The notes under the pieces were generated by a model. It ran no database searches. It saw nothing but the letters and a program-made list of their open reading frames with translations, and was not told the origin of the DNA. Shown piece after piece: positions 7,923 to 17,059 of a stretch of DNA of 39,539 bases; position 1 is the stretch's first letter; every line of letters begins with the position of its first letter. A program made the translations under genes and the position numbers. The stretch covers positions 1 through 39,539 of the forward strand of contig LNDU01000035.1 of the NCBI GenBank assembly GCA_001464735.1, given 5' to 3'. The stretch is from Nitrospira sp. Ga0074138 (GTDB taxonomy: Bacteria > Nitrospirota > Nitrospiria > Nitrospirales > Nitrospiraceae).

Positions 7923-9332
7923 TTAGACGTCGTAGTAGAGAAAAAACTCGTACGGATGCGGTCGCAAACGCATCGGATCGATCTCTTTGCTTCGCTTGTA
8001 GCCGATCCAGGCCTCGATCAGATCCTCGGTAAACACCTCTCCCTTGAGCAGGAATTGGTGGTCCTTCTCCAAGCTGTTGAGCGCCTCGTCGAGACTCCCG
8101 GGCATGGTCGGAATGCTCGCGGCCTCCTTCGGATCGAGATCATAGAGGTCTTTTTCAGCCGGCTCGCCGGGATTGATCTTATTCTGAATGCCGTCGAGCC
8201 CCGCCATGAGCATCGCGGAGAAGGCCAAATAGGGATTGCAGGAGGGATCGGGAAACCGCACTTCAATCCGCTTGGCCTTCGGGCTCGGGGAGTACATGGG
8301 AATGCGGATGCCGGCCGATCGGTTCCGGCTGGAATACGCCAGTAACACCGGGGCTTCGAACCCTGGCGTGATGCGCTTATAGGAATTCGTCGTCGGATTC
8401 GTAAAGGCCGCCAGCGCCGGCGCATGTTTCAGAATGCCGCCGATATAATACAAACAGAGCTGCGAGATCCCGGCATAGTCCTTCCCGGCGAAGAGGGGTT
8501 TCCCTTCCTTCCAGATGCTCTGGTGCGTGTGCATCCCGGATCCCGCATCGCTGAACAGCGGCTTGGGCATGAACGTCACCGTCTTCCCATGTCGACGCGC
8601 TACGTTTTTGACGATGTACTTGTACAGCATCATCTTGTCCGCGGTTCGCACAAGGGAATCAAATCGGATATCGATTTCGGCCTGGCCGGCCGACGCCGTC
8701 TCGTGGTGGTGCTTCTCCACTTCGATGCCGACTTTCTCCATCTCCAGCACCATTTCACTGCGGATGTCTTGTTGGGTATCGGCCGGGGCCACCGGGAAGT
8801 ACCCTTGCTTATGGCGGATCTTTCCGCCCAGGTTGACCCCCTCTTGCCCCATGTTCCAAGCGCCTTCTTCCGAGTCCAGATAATAGAAACCGCTGTGGCT
8901 GCTTTGATCGTACCGGGCATGATCGAAGATGAAAAATTCGGCTTCCGGCCCCCAGAATGAGTTGTCGCCGATCTTGGTGCTTTGGAGATACTTCTCTGCC
9001 TTTTGGGCAATGAACCTGGGGTCGCGCTCGTAATTTTCGCGAGAAATTGGATCCACGACATTGCCGGTTAAGCTGAGTGTCGGGACCGCAGTAAACGGAT
9101 CCAAACAGGCGGTTGCCGGATCAGGCACCATCAACAAGTCACTATTGTTGATGGCCTTCCAGCCGCGGATCGACGATCCATCGAGGCCGGACCCATCCTT
9201 GAACAAATTCTCCGTCAGTTCGCTCACCGGGATGGTCATATGCTGCCAGACGCCCGGCAAATCGACGAATTTCAGATCCACCATCCGGACCTTGTTTCTT
9301 TTTGCAAACTCCAATACCTCGCGCACGTTCAT
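7923..9332 (-). CDS. glnA: glutamine synthetase, type I
   Basis: A 469-residue enzyme that makes glutamine from glutamate, ammonia and ATP in the cytoplasm; the length and sequence fit GSI-beta dodecamers. The N-terminal beta-grasp domain contains [15 protein letters not shown] and the latch loop [17 protein letters not shown]. Catalytic segments include [25 protein letters not shown], the [17 protein letters not shown] metal/ATP region and NRSAGIRIP. The adenylylation tyrosine is present as Tyr397 in [10 protein letters not shown], suggesting GlnE-type control. The ATG at 9332 follows AAGGAGG at 6 bases. It lies 57 bp downstream of glnB and is probably cotranscribed. Confidence 0.97.
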   Translation of the reverse strand: MNVREVLEFAKRNKVRMVDLKFVDLPGVWQHMTIPVSELTENLFKDGSGLDGSSIRGWKAINNSDLLMVPDPATACLDPFTAVPTLSLTGNVVDPISRENYERDPRFIAQKAEKYLQSTKIGDNSFWGPEAEFFIFDHARYDQSSHSGFYYLDSEEGAWNMGQEGVNLGGKIRHKQGYFPVAPADTQQDIRSEMVLEMEKVGIEVEKHHHETASAGQAEIDIRFDSLVRTADKMMLYKYIVKNVARRHGKTVTFMPKPLFSDAGSGMHTHQSIWKEGKPLFAGKDYAGISQLCLYYIGGILKHAPALAAFTNPTTNSYKRITPGFEAPVLLAYSSRNRSAGIRIPMYSPSPKAKRIEVRFPDPSCNPYLAFSAMLMAGLDGIQNKINPGEPAEKDLYDLDPKEAASIPTMPGSLDEALNSLEKDHQFLLKGEVFTEDLIEAWIGYKRSKEIDPMRLRPHPYEFFLYYDV

Positions 9333-9389
9333 GCCCTTCCTCCTTCGAGAGATCCTCCGCGATGATGTTCTACCGCTTGGACCTTCCCG

Positions 9390-9755
<366 letters not shown>

Positions 9756-9822
9756 TCAGCAACCTCCGACGGCTCTCCGATGAGGCTCCATTGAGAAGCG
9801 GTGCCCAGCCAACCGGGGGGCC

Positions 9823-9851
9823 ATCATAGCCCATCCTTTCCTATCACTCAA
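9823..9851 (-). promoter_or_regulatory. probable sigma-70-type promoter of glnB-glnA
   Basis: Minus strand: TTGAGT (9846-9851), 17-base spacer, TATGAT (9823-9828; 5 of 6 consensus). The inferred leader is about 88 bases. No GG-N10-GC sigma-54 element was found between nadE and glnB, unlike the sigma-54-driven glnA promoters of enteric bacteria. Confidence 0.5.
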
Positions 9852-9875
9852 CGTGGAAATCGTGCAATTTCCACG
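9852..9875. promoter_or_regulatory. perfect inverted repeat abutting the glnB -35 box
   Basis: CGTGGAAAT (9852-9860) and ATTTCCACG (9867-9875) are perfect 9-bp arms around the 6-base centre CGTGCA. The repeat ends exactly where the -35 hexamer (9846-9851) begins, the usual place for a dimeric activator or a repressor site. No T-tract follows, so it is less likely to be a terminator of nadE. The binding protein is unknown. Confidence 0.5.
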
Positions 9876-9931
9876 AAATGGCTCGACCTCTTGCCGGCCT
9901 CCACTCGGCGCATCCCGTGGAGACGGCAGGA

Positions 9932-9949
9932 TGCCTCAGGAACGAGGCA
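9932..9949 (-). terminator. short inverted repeat after nadE
   Basis: TGCCTC and GAGGCA are 6-bp arms around 6 bases, about 85 bp past the nadE stop. There is no T-tract. It may be a weak terminator, or nothing. Confidence 0.2.
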
Positions 9950-10032
9950 GCCCAGGCGCTTCGCTCCTATCCGGAATCATTGGATACGGGCTTGCGTGGC
10001 ATCTGATGATTAGGAAAAAGAACCAGTGGGGT

Positions 10033-11820
10033 CTAATCCGGCGTGATTCGATAGCCGTTCGTAACCGGCATTCGTCGGTCCTTGCCCAAGGCGCGGTGCG
10101 TGATCTTGACACCTAGAGGTGCCTGACGTCGCTTGAACTCGCTGGCATCCACCATCCTGACCACGCGCAAGACCATCGCGCGATCGAACCCTGCCTCGAC
10201 GATGTCGGCGAGCGAGCGGTCTTCTTCGACATACGCCCGAAGAATGGGATCGAGCACCGTGTACGGGGGAAGGGAATCTTCATCCTTTTGATTCGGCCTC
10301 AACTCTGCGGTCGGCGGTCGGTCCAGGATGCGCGCAGGAATCACCGGCGACGGACCACGTGCATTGCAGAGCCTCGCCAGGCCATAGACCATCGTCTTCG
10401 GCACATCCTTAATGACAGCGAACCCGCCGGCCATATCGCCGTACAACGTCGAGTACCCCACGCTCATCTCACTCTTGTTCCCCGTGGTCAATACCAGATG
10501 CCCGAACTTATTGGATACCGCCATGAGCAGATTCCCGCGAATGCGAGCCTGGAGGTTTTCTTCGGTTGTATCTGCAGGGCGGTCGGCAAATGTGGGTGCC
10601 AGTGCTTGTCGATAGGCCTCACATGTCGGCGCAATCGGTATGGTCTGCACGTCGATGCGGAGACACCGCGCCAGTTCCACGACATCCTCTTCGCTTTCCC
10701 GTGAGGTGTACGGAGACGGCATGAAGAGGCCGAGCACGTGTTCGGCGCCAAGCGCATCCACCGCGATGGCCGCGGTCACTGCTGAATCTACACCGCCGCT
10801 CACCCCAATCACCACTTGGGTAAATCCATTCTTGTGGACATAGTCTTTCACGGCCAGTACCAGGGCGCAGTACACCGATTCGATCTCCTCCAATGGCTCT
10901 GCTATCCCTGACACGATTCGAGTCCGCTTCTTTTTATGGGTCGCCGCCCCCTTCACCACGACACGATCGACGGCCGACATAGCTTTTCTAGTCCATGCTG
11001 CTTTTCGTCCATACGTCATACGCCTATGCGACACGGCGTCCACATTCACATCGGCTACCAGCAGCTCTTCCCGGAACGCGTGGCCGCGGGCAATCACCGT
11101 GCCGGATTGATCTAGAATCACACTGTTCCCGTCGAAGACCAGCTCGTCTTGACCGCCGACCATGTTCGTATATGCAACCACGACTCCGTGTTCCCTTGCG
11201 CTCGTCGCCAACATCTGCTCCCTCAAACGACTATTGCCGACATGAAAGGGAGCGGCATCGATCGTGACGATCACCTCGGCACCAGCCGCTGCCTGGACAG
11301 GGGTGGGCCCTTCCGGCGACCACATATCTTCGCAGATAGTCACCCCGATGGTCGTTCCGTTGACGAGAAGCATCGGGAGTCTCCCTCCAGGGAGAAAATA
11401 CCGGCTTTCATCGTATACCCCATAGTTGGACAAATACCATTTACTGTAACTCCCAACTACCTTGCGATCTGCAATCAATGCTGCGGCGTTGTAGAGCGTA
11501 CGCCGAACGGCTGAGCGAATCGACGGCCGGAAGGAATGTGGATCGCGTTGGTCTCCTCGTCTCACGTACCCTACCACCGCAACTAACCCGCGGCAGGCCT
11601 GGGCGATCTCGTTCAGAACCCGTACGTTCTCTCTGACAAACTGCGCCTTGAGCAGGAGGTCTTCGGGAGGAGACCCGGTAATGGCCAGTTCAGGGAATAC
11701 GACGAGATCAGCCTTGACCTTTTTCGCGTCTCGGATCCAAGTCGTGATACGGTGTAGGTTCCCGGTCAGATCCCCGACGGTCGGGTTCATCTGTGCCATC
11801 GCGATGCGCAACGTCCGCAT
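10033..11820 (-). CDS. nadE: glutamine-dependent NAD(+) synthetase
   Basis: A 595-residue two-domain enzyme for the last step of NAD synthesis: deamido-NAD + ATP + glutamine to NAD. The N-terminal nitrilase-like glutaminase has its triad at Glu44 (FPELAITG), Lys127 (YSKWYLSNYG) and Cys163 (TICEDMWSP). The C-terminal synthetase has the PP-loop GVSGGVDSAVTAA near residue 340, plus TTGNKSEMSVGYSTLYGDMA and the RPPTAELRPNQKDEDSLPPY segment. The start at 11820 is used because MRTLRIAMAQMNPTVGDL is the normal beginning and CCGGAG is just upstream; the frame is open to 11961. An Arg-rich insert around residues 88-108 makes it slightly longer than usual. It follows aroB by 98 bp. Confidence 0.94.
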   Translation of the reverse strand: MRTLRIAMAQMNPTVGDLTGNLHRITTWIRDAKKVKADLVVFPELAITGSPPEDLLLKAQFVRENVRVLNEIAQACRGLVAVVGYVRRGDQRDPHSFRPSIRSAVRRTLYNAAALIADRKVVGSYSKWYLSNYGVYDESRYFLPGGRLPMLLVNGTTIGVTICEDMWSPEGPTPVQAAAGAEVIVTIDAAPFHVGNSRLREQMLATSAREHGVVVAYTNMVGGQDELVFDGNSVILDQSGTVIARGHAFREELLVADVNVDAVSHRRMTYGRKAAWTRKAMSAVDRVVVKGAATHKKKRTRIVSGIAEPLEEIESVYCALVLAVKDYVHKNGFTQVVIGVSGGVDSAVTAAIAVDALGAEHVLGLFMPSPYTSRESEEDVVELARCLRIDVQTIPIAPTCEAYRQALAPTFADRPADTTEENLQARIRGNLLMAVSNKFGHLVLTTGNKSEMSVGYSTLYGDMAGGFAVIKDVPKTMVYGLARLCNARGPSPVIPARILDRPPTAELRPNQKDEDSLPPYTVLDPILRAYVEEDRSLADIVEAGFDRAMVLRVVRMVDASEFKRRQAPLGVKITHRALGKDRRMPVTNGYRITPD

Positions 11821-11918
11821 AGAACTCCGGTGAAACTGGCCTATCTCCGCTATCCGATCGCGCGCGACACAGAAGAGAGGTTCATCTCGACTCTGCTCGG
11901 TTGGCAAGAGATCCGTAC

Positions 11919-13028
11919 TTAGGCATGACGCTGCGGAGACGCTCGTGAAACGGCATACCACTGCTCAAACATCTGTTTATCAATCGGCCCTATCCGCACC
12001 TGTCCAATACGTTCGGGCCACACCCCAATGACGCGCCCTCCTGACACCTTCTTATCATGTAGCATGGCCTTCCATATGCTCGTCGAGGTCCACGGCGGCA
12101 TACGGTCACTCAACCCCGCCTCCCTTACAAGGCGGCGAATCGTTTCCACCACAGCACGAGAACAGATCTCCTGAAAGCAGGCCAGTTCAGCTTCCTGTAC
12201 CAATCCAATCCCTACCGCTTCTCCATGGACAAGCGACTGATATCCCCCCAACGATTCAAGCGCATGTCCGATGGTATGCCCATAGTTGAGGATTCGCCTG
12301 CGATCGGATTCTCGCTCATCCGCAGCCACCACCTCGGCCTTGATCTCACAGGATCGCTTTACCACGGTCGCGACGATACCAGGTGCTTGCCTCCGCAACG
12401 CCGACATGTGCCGCTTTAGATAAGCGAAGAAGGACTCGTCCGCAATGATTCCGTATTTAATGACCTCGGCCAGTCCGGCGACGACTTCCCGAGCGGGCAA
12501 CGTATGCAGCGTCAACGGATCGATCCAGACGGCGCGCGGTTGATAAAACGACCCGATCAGGTTCTTCCCGAGGCGATGGTCGACACCCGTCTTTCCTCCG
12601 ACGCTGGAATCGACCTGTGCCACAAGCGTTGTCGGCACCTGAATATAGGGAATACCACGTTGGTAGATCGAAGCCGCAAACCCGGCCATGTCGCCCACGA
12701 CACCTCCGCCGAGCGCCACGAGCATCGACGACCGCTCAAACCGATGACGCGCCAACACGTCGAGGATCCGCTCCACCGTCTTCAGCGTTTTCGACCGCTC
12801 TCCGGGAGTCAGCATGATCGGAATCGGTTCAATCCCGCATCGCTTGATCGCCTCCAGACTACTCTTGAGATAGTGCCGAGCGACGTGCCGATCCGTCACA
12901 ATGCCAACTTTCCCTCCTACACCTAGCTCCTTCAATCTCCTACCAAGCCTCGCCAACAGTCCGGTCTGAATCACAATCTCGTAACTTCTGTCAGATAAGG
13001 AAACAGGAACAGTGAAGATGGCAGTCAT
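11919..13028 (-). CDS. aroB: 3-dehydroquinate synthase
   Basis: A 369-residue NAD- and metal-dependent enzyme that converts DAHP to 3-dehydroquinate, step two of the shikimate pathway. The nucleotide-binding stretch ALGGGVVGDMAGFAASIYQR and PTTLVAQVDSSVGGKTGVDH are diagnostic. Metal ligands are expected in EVIKYGIIAD, LNYGHTIGHALE and VHGEAVGIG. The start at 13028 (MTAIFTVPVSL) is chosen because AGGG lies 7 bases upstream; an ATG at 13061 has none. It is first in an apparent aroB-nadE pair, separated from the pil operon by a strong terminator. Confidence 0.95.
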   Translation of the reverse strand: MTAIFTVPVSLSDRSYEIVIQTGLLARLGRRLKELGVGGKVGIVTDRHVARHYLKSSLEAIKRCGIEPIPIMLTPGERSKTLKTVERILDVLARHRFERSSMLVALGGGVVGDMAGFAASIYQRGIPYIQVPTTLVAQVDSSVGGKTGVDHRLGKNLIGSFYQPRAVWIDPLTLHTLPAREVVAGLAEVIKYGIIADESFFAYLKRHMSALRRQAPGIVATVVKRSCEIKAEVVAADERESDRRRILNYGHTIGHALESLGGYQSLVHGEAVGIGLVQEAELACFQEICSRAVVETIRRLVREAGLSDRMPPWTSTSIWKAMLHDKKVSGGRVIGVWPERIGQVRIGPIDKQMFEQWYAVSRASPQRHA

Positions 13029-13111
13029 TTCGTAGCCCTGGAGAATCGGACGGAGCGGCACGGCATATCAGTTCATGCCACGACCGCACACGGAACATTC
13101 ACGGGATGGCC

Positions 13112-13120
13112 ATCGTATCA
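13112..13120 (-). promoter_or_regulatory. candidate extended -10 promoter element before aroB
   Basis: The minus strand carries TGA directly before TACGAT (TG-N-TACGAT) about 85 bp upstream of the aroB start. A good -35 is not obvious. The same TACGAT extended -10 occurs before lptC. Confidence 0.3.
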
Positions 13121-13200
13121 CAGCCTGGCAAGACTAAAAAGGGAGTTACGTTCCGAACCGAACGCTCAAACCTTGGATGGGCTTGCCTTAATCTCTTCGT

Positions 13201-13249
13201 AATAAAAAGCAAGAGCCTGATGATGCTGAATCGCACCACCAGGCTCTTG
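13201..13249 (-). terminator. strong intrinsic terminator of the pil operon
   Basis: Minus strand: CAAGAGCCTGGTGGTGC pairs with GCATCATCAGGCTCTTG as a 17-bp stem (two G-U pairs) with a 6-base loop, followed by CTTTTTATT. It begins 24 bp after the pilQ stop and separates pilQ from aroB. Confidence 0.9.
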
Positions 13250-13273
13250 GTGATCACGGAGGTGGAACAGCCC

Positions 13274-15250
13274 TTAGCTCTTGATAATGGTCGGCGTGAG
13301 GAAGATCAGCAATTCTTGTTTCGAGACTGCCTCGGACTTGTTCTTGAACAACCACCCCAGCACCGGCATGCGAGACAGATAGGGAACGCCTTGGACATTG
13401 TTGTTTTGAGTATCGACAAAGACTCCACCGATCACCATGGTTTCGCCGTCTCGGACGACCACCTGTGTGGTCGCTTCTCGTCGATCGATGCTCGGCCCGG
13501 CCGGATTGCTCCGTGCCCCGACAGCATTTCGAGTTGCACGCACACGAAGCATAATTCTCTTCCCATCCTCCTTTGGATCGCGAGAGGTGATCTGGGGTGT
13601 GACATTCAGCTCCAAGTTTGCATCGACAAACGTCGTTTGCGTTCCCTGTAAGGATGTTGTCTGAAAGGGAATCGATTCGCCCTGAGAGATCTTCGCTTCA
13701 CGCTTATCCATTGTGGTGATCTTTGGGGATGCGATCACCTTGCTTAACCCGAGCAGCTCTCCGGCTGAGAGCCGCATATCCAAGGCAAAGTCGCCGCCGA
13801 GTTTCCCAAAGGTCCAGCCGATCGACGGGACAGCAGGCAACCCACCGACCTGAGCCGGCAGGTTAACCAAAAAGCTTCGATCGATCGTACTACCCCCTGT
13901 CCCGGCTATCTGCCCAAATGGGCCGGTAATATTCGAGAGGGCAAAGAAATCCGTGGGTGTGCGATTGCCGGCTTGGAAACCCCACTGAATCCCCAAACCT
14001 CTCGCATACACGGTATCGGCTTGGACGATGCGCGCCTCAATCTGAACCTGAGGAACCTCTAGATCAAGTCCCTCAACCAGCTGCTTCATGACAGCCAATT
14101 TGGATTCCGTATCTCGCACAACCAACGCGTTACTTCCCGCATTGAACATCATGACGCCACGCGTGCTCAAGTTCTGCCGTAGTGTCATCATGAGCTCCTG
14201 AGCCACGATGTGCCTGATATAAAAGACGCGGTCGACGAGTTCTTCTGCCTTGGTCTTGGCTTCTCTGGCACGGGCTTCTTCATCCTGCTGCTTGGCAATA
14301 TTGGCCAGGGAATCGATCCATACAATACTCCCTTGGCGAATCATGCCGAGCCCATTCATCTTCAGCAGCATATCCAGGGCCTGGTCCCACGGCACACTGA
14401 CCAGCTTCATGGTCACTTTCGACTTGACCCCTTCCCCAACGACCATGTTGAAGCCAGAGACCTCGGCAATCAGTCGAAGAATGTTGGTGATGTCGGCCTG
14501 CTGAAAGTCGAGCGAGATACGCCGACCAACAAATCGTGTTTGCCCTACAATGATATCGTCGGATCGGTCGTCCTTTTCAGCGGGAGCACTTTCTCCAGCC
14601 ATCTGGACGCGCTGCACCTTGAATTGAGCCTGCGCAGGGCCGATGATTCGCGTCGCCCTTTTGACGATACGATTCCCCGGCTCGAACAGCGCTTTACGAG
14701 CTTGGGGACGAACTGAGCCGACCTCTCCCCCGTCAACGTGCGCAGCGACAACAGCGGGTGCTTTCCGCTCGCTCGGCTTCAGGGTGATCAATACCTTATT
14801 ATCCTCCCGGGTCAGAGAAAACATCGGGCGTTCGGACACATCGAACACCAGCCTGACCTTATCAGCATGGTGGCCTATTCTGATTTTTTTGAGCAAGTAG
14901 TGGTCGGCCCGTACTACCGATCGCCTTAGGGTGGACGATACGGCAGGAATATCGACGATGAGCCGGGATTCATCCAAAAAATTGGCCTCGGGAAAGAGTT
15001 GGCCATCCCCGGCCACCACGACGGTCACCACATCCATTTCTGGACGCACGTCGATGGTGGTCACGGCCTGTGCCAGCAATCGCGTCGTGGCCAGTTCGGG
15101 CCGCGTGACATCACTCTGTTGTATCCTGCCGATCTCTTCGGCAACGGCGGCCTCCTGGGCACATATGGTCAGAGCAGTGAGCGACACCCCCAAGGCTCCG
15201 ATGAAACATCCAGCAGTCAGGACATTATCTGCGCGAAATAGTGGTTTCAT
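13274..15250 (-). CDS. pilQ: type IV pilus secretin PilQ
   Basis: A 658-residue outer-membrane secretin, the gated channel through which the pilus passes. An N-terminal signal region (about 1-37) precedes an AMIN domain (about 75-165, peptidoglycan binding). A short secretin/TonB N-domain (about 255-315, with ISLDFQQADITNILRLIAEV) and a secretin N1-type domain (about 335-400) follow. The beta-barrel secretin domain (about 470-655) includes VVVRDGETMVIGGVF and VPYLSRMPVLGWLFKNK. The ATG at 15250 overlaps the pilP stop by 4 bases (ATGA), so translation is coupled. It is last in the HTH-pilMNOPQ operon. Confidence 0.95.
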   Translation of the reverse strand: MKPLFRADNVLTAGCFIGALGVSLTALTICAQEAAVAEEIGRIQQSDVTRPELATTRLLAQAVTTIDVRPEMDVVTVVVAGDGQLFPEANFLDESRLIVDIPAVSSTLRRSVVRADHYLLKKIRIGHHADKVRLVFDVSERPMFSLTREDNKVLITLKPSERKAPAVVAAHVDGGEVGSVRPQARKALFEPGNRIVKRATRIIGPAQAQFKVQRVQMAGESAPAEKDDRSDDIIVGQTRFVGRRISLDFQQADITNILRLIAEVSGFNMVVGEGVKSKVTMKLVSVPWDQALDMLLKMNGLGMIRQGSIVWIDSLANIAKQQDEEARAREAKTKAEELVDRVFYIRHIVAQELMMTLRQNLSTRGVMMFNAGSNALVVRDTESKLAVMKQLVEGLDLEVPQVQIEARIVQADTVYARGLGIQWGFQAGNRTPTDFFALSNITGPFGQIAGTGGSTIDRSFLVNLPAQVGGLPAVPSIGWTFGKLGGDFALDMRLSAGELLGLSKVIASPKITTMDKREAKISQGESIPFQTTSLQGTQTTFVDANLELNVTPQITSRDPKEDGKRIMLRVRATRNAVGARSNPAGPSIDRREATTQVVVRDGETMVIGGVFVDTQNNNVQGVPYLSRMPVLGWLFKNKSEAVSKQELLIFLTPTIIKS

Positions 15251-15855
15251 TCTGAGCCCTCTTTGGGATGTAGAAGCTTGACATGTTCTCGTTCCTGCTT
15301 CTTGCCATACACATCAGTGAACCGTTCCTGGACAATGATGCCGCGCTCGGTCACGGCGCTGACCACTCCGTTGTTTTGCCCGACCCTCGTGCCCCGTCGA
15401 ACGATGTACCCATAGCCATCCGGGGTCTGAACCATCCCGGTATAGCCGTATGCCCCCCATACAATGGCAATAAGGTTGAGCTCTGTCAGGGTCACGCGTT
15501 GCAAAGGTGGAAGGGTTGTATCCGTCTTCCCCGGCTGAAGCTCCTCGATGATCGGTGCAAATGGGTCTCGACGACCAGAAGGGTCATACCCACTCCCGAC
15601 CACACCGTCTGGTGCGGACAGCTGAGAAGGCACCGGGGTGTTCTCCCCAGACGATGGCGCGTCCATAGTTTGTGGTGCCGTTCTCGGGATTTCCGGCACA
15701 GCAGGCGCCCTGAGCGCATCTTGCCTCATCGGAGCGATCATCCCAGGAACGGGGGAAGACTCGGCCTGTGCACCGGTGCTTCCTGAAAGGATGACACACA
15801 CGCACATTACGCTGGCTCCAATGGACAGAGTATATTGCCTAGGCTTCTTCTTCAT
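15247..15855 (-). CDS. pilP: type IV pilus assembly protein PilP
   Basis: A 202-residue periplasmic protein that links PilN/PilO to the PilQ secretin. A signal peptide (about 1-31, ending TGAQA) is followed by a Pro-rich disordered segment (about 33-95) containing GRRDPFAPII, then the compact PilP beta-domain (about 110-200) with RVTLTELNLIAIVWGAYGYT and YIVRRGTRVG. PilP is often a lipoprotein, but no standard lipobox cysteine is visible: the Cys at 18 and 20 sit within the hydrophobic core. It is 2 bp downstream of pilO and overlaps pilQ by 4 bp. The ribosome binding site is weak, consistent with coupling. Confidence 0.9.
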   Translation of the reverse strand: MKKKPRQYTLSIGASVMCVCVILSGSTGAQAESSPVPGMIAPMRQDALRAPAVPEIPRTAPQTMDAPSSGENTPVPSQLSAPDGVVGSGYDPSGRRDPFAPIIEELQPGKTDTTLPPLQRVTLTELNLIAIVWGAYGYTGMVQTPDGYGYIVRRGTRVGQNNGVVSAVTERGIIVQERFTDVYGKKQEREHVKLLHPKEGSE

Positions 15856-15857
15856 GA

Positions 15858-16505
15858 CTATTTTCCAACTTGGGCTACTTTGGGAGCATTCGCCGAAGGA
15901 GATGCTCCGGAAACCGGCTTTTCTTGAGGCGCAGCGTATGCCACCAGGTCAAATGCTGTTTGCGAGACAATTCGTCCTTGGTCAACCTTCGGCGATCCCA
16001 TCTTTAGACCCGATACTGTAACGATCCGAGGGAGTCGATTGATTCGATCGAAGAACAGGGCGGCCGTGTGATAAGCCCCGGCTACTTCCACGCTGACCGG
16101 CATCTTGATGAAAAGCTTCGACGCATCTTCCGTCTGGGCGCCTGGTTTCCACAGTCTGATATCGAGGCCCAATCGTACGCCGAGGTCAGATACCTGCTTC
16201 AGCAGCATGATCGCTTCTTCTTCCGGAGGGAGACGTTCCTTTTTCTTTGCCAATTCAATTTCGAGCTGCTTATTTGCGGCAACCAACTCATCGAGATGTT
16301 TCACTTTAATTGTAAGTGTTTGAATTTCACTCTCCAGCTTGCCGTTTTCAGCGTCGAGCGCCGTGATCATTGCAGACTTCGGTTCTGCAATATAGAAATA
16401 GAAGCCCACAATCATGCCACCCACGAGCAGGAATAAGAGCGCGGCCTTTTGCGAGGCTGGCACATTGCGAAGCGCATCAAGATTGAGCTGTGGCAAAGCC
16501 ATCAT
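15858..16505 (-). CDS. pilO: type IV pilus assembly protein PilO
   Basis: A 215-residue bitopic inner-membrane protein. A short cytoplasmic tail, one transmembrane helix (about 20-40, LLFLLVGGMIVGFYFYI) and a coiled coil (about 45-95) precede the periplasmic ferredoxin-like domain (about 105-195) containing VSDLGVRLGLDIRLWKPG and VEVAGAYHTAALFFDRINRL. It pairs with PilN in the alignment subcomplex linking the cytoplasmic PilM ring to PilP/PilQ. The start overlaps the pilN stop by 4 bases. Confidence 0.92.
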   Translation of the reverse strand: MMALPQLNLDALRNVPASQKAALLFLLVGGMIVGFYFYIAEPKSAMITALDAENGKLESEIQTLTIKVKHLDELVAANKQLEIELAKKKERLPPEEEAIMLLKQVSDLGVRLGLDIRLWKPGAQTEDASKLFIKMPVSVEVAGAYHTAALFFDRINRLPRIVTVSGLKMGSPKVDQGRIVSQTAFDLVAYAAPQEKPVSGASPSANAPKVAQVGK

Positions 16506-17059
16506 GATCCCTTCAGACGAAATGCCAAACGAAATTGATACACATTAATCTTGCTTTCAACCGCAGCCTTACTCTCCTGCAGATTGATTCCGGTGAAATA
16601 ATCCGTCCGTCGCAAGTTATTCACGAATTCCACCACATCGTCATTTGTTAAGGCCTTCCCCTCCAACTCAACGGTGTCGGATGCCACGCCCAGCCTTGTG
16701 AGCCATACCTTAAGCGGCTCTAAACTCTGACTCACATGGTCGAGAACCTTGACTGGGCCCATTCTGGACTGCTCAAGGTGATCGATAATTCGGTTCTTGT
16801 CCTCAAGAAGCTTTTTCCTTTGCTCAAAGTCCTGCACCTGCTTGACCTGTTCTTTCAACTGAGCAACTTGCTTCTCCTTAGCTTGCTTTTCCTCCTGCCG
16901 AGCTTCAAGCTCGCTGTCCAACGAGGCCGAATACCACCAACACCCAGCCAGCGTGACCAGGATCAGTCCAACCCCGAGCAGCGCCTGTGCGCGCGTGTCA
17001 TACTGAGGTTTGGCCGGCCTTCCCTTGGGCCCACCCGGGAGGAGGTTAATCCGAATCAT
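16502..17059 (-). CDS. pilN: type IV pilus assembly protein PilN
   Basis: A 185-residue bitopic inner-membrane protein. It opens with the conserved cytoplasmic motif MIRINLLPGGPKGRPAKPQY, which docks into PilM. A transmembrane helix (about 26-45), a Lys/Gln/Glu-rich coiled coil (about 48-95) and a periplasmic domain (about 100-183) with NDDVVEFVNNLRRTDYF follow. It overlaps pilM and pilO by 4 bp on each side, so the three are translationally coupled. Confidence 0.94.
   Translation of the reverse strand: MIRINLLPGGPKGRPAKPQYDTRAQALLGVGLILVTLAGCWWYSASLDSELEARQEEKQAKEKQVAQLKEQVKQVQDFEQRKKLLEDKNRIIDHLEQSRMGPVKVLDHVSQSLEPLKVWLTRLGVASDTVELEGKALTNDDVVEFVNNLRRTDYFTGINLQESKAAVESKINVYQFRLAFRLKGS

Noticed and set aside
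7797..8960. Plus-strand frames 7797-8345 and 8424-8960
   Set aside because: They lie antisense to glnA, and the first is out of frame with the real continuation of the secreted protein.
13106..13651. Plus-strand 181-codon frame across the pil terminator
   Set aside because: It runs through a strong terminator hairpin and the antisense of pilQ, with no protein-like character.
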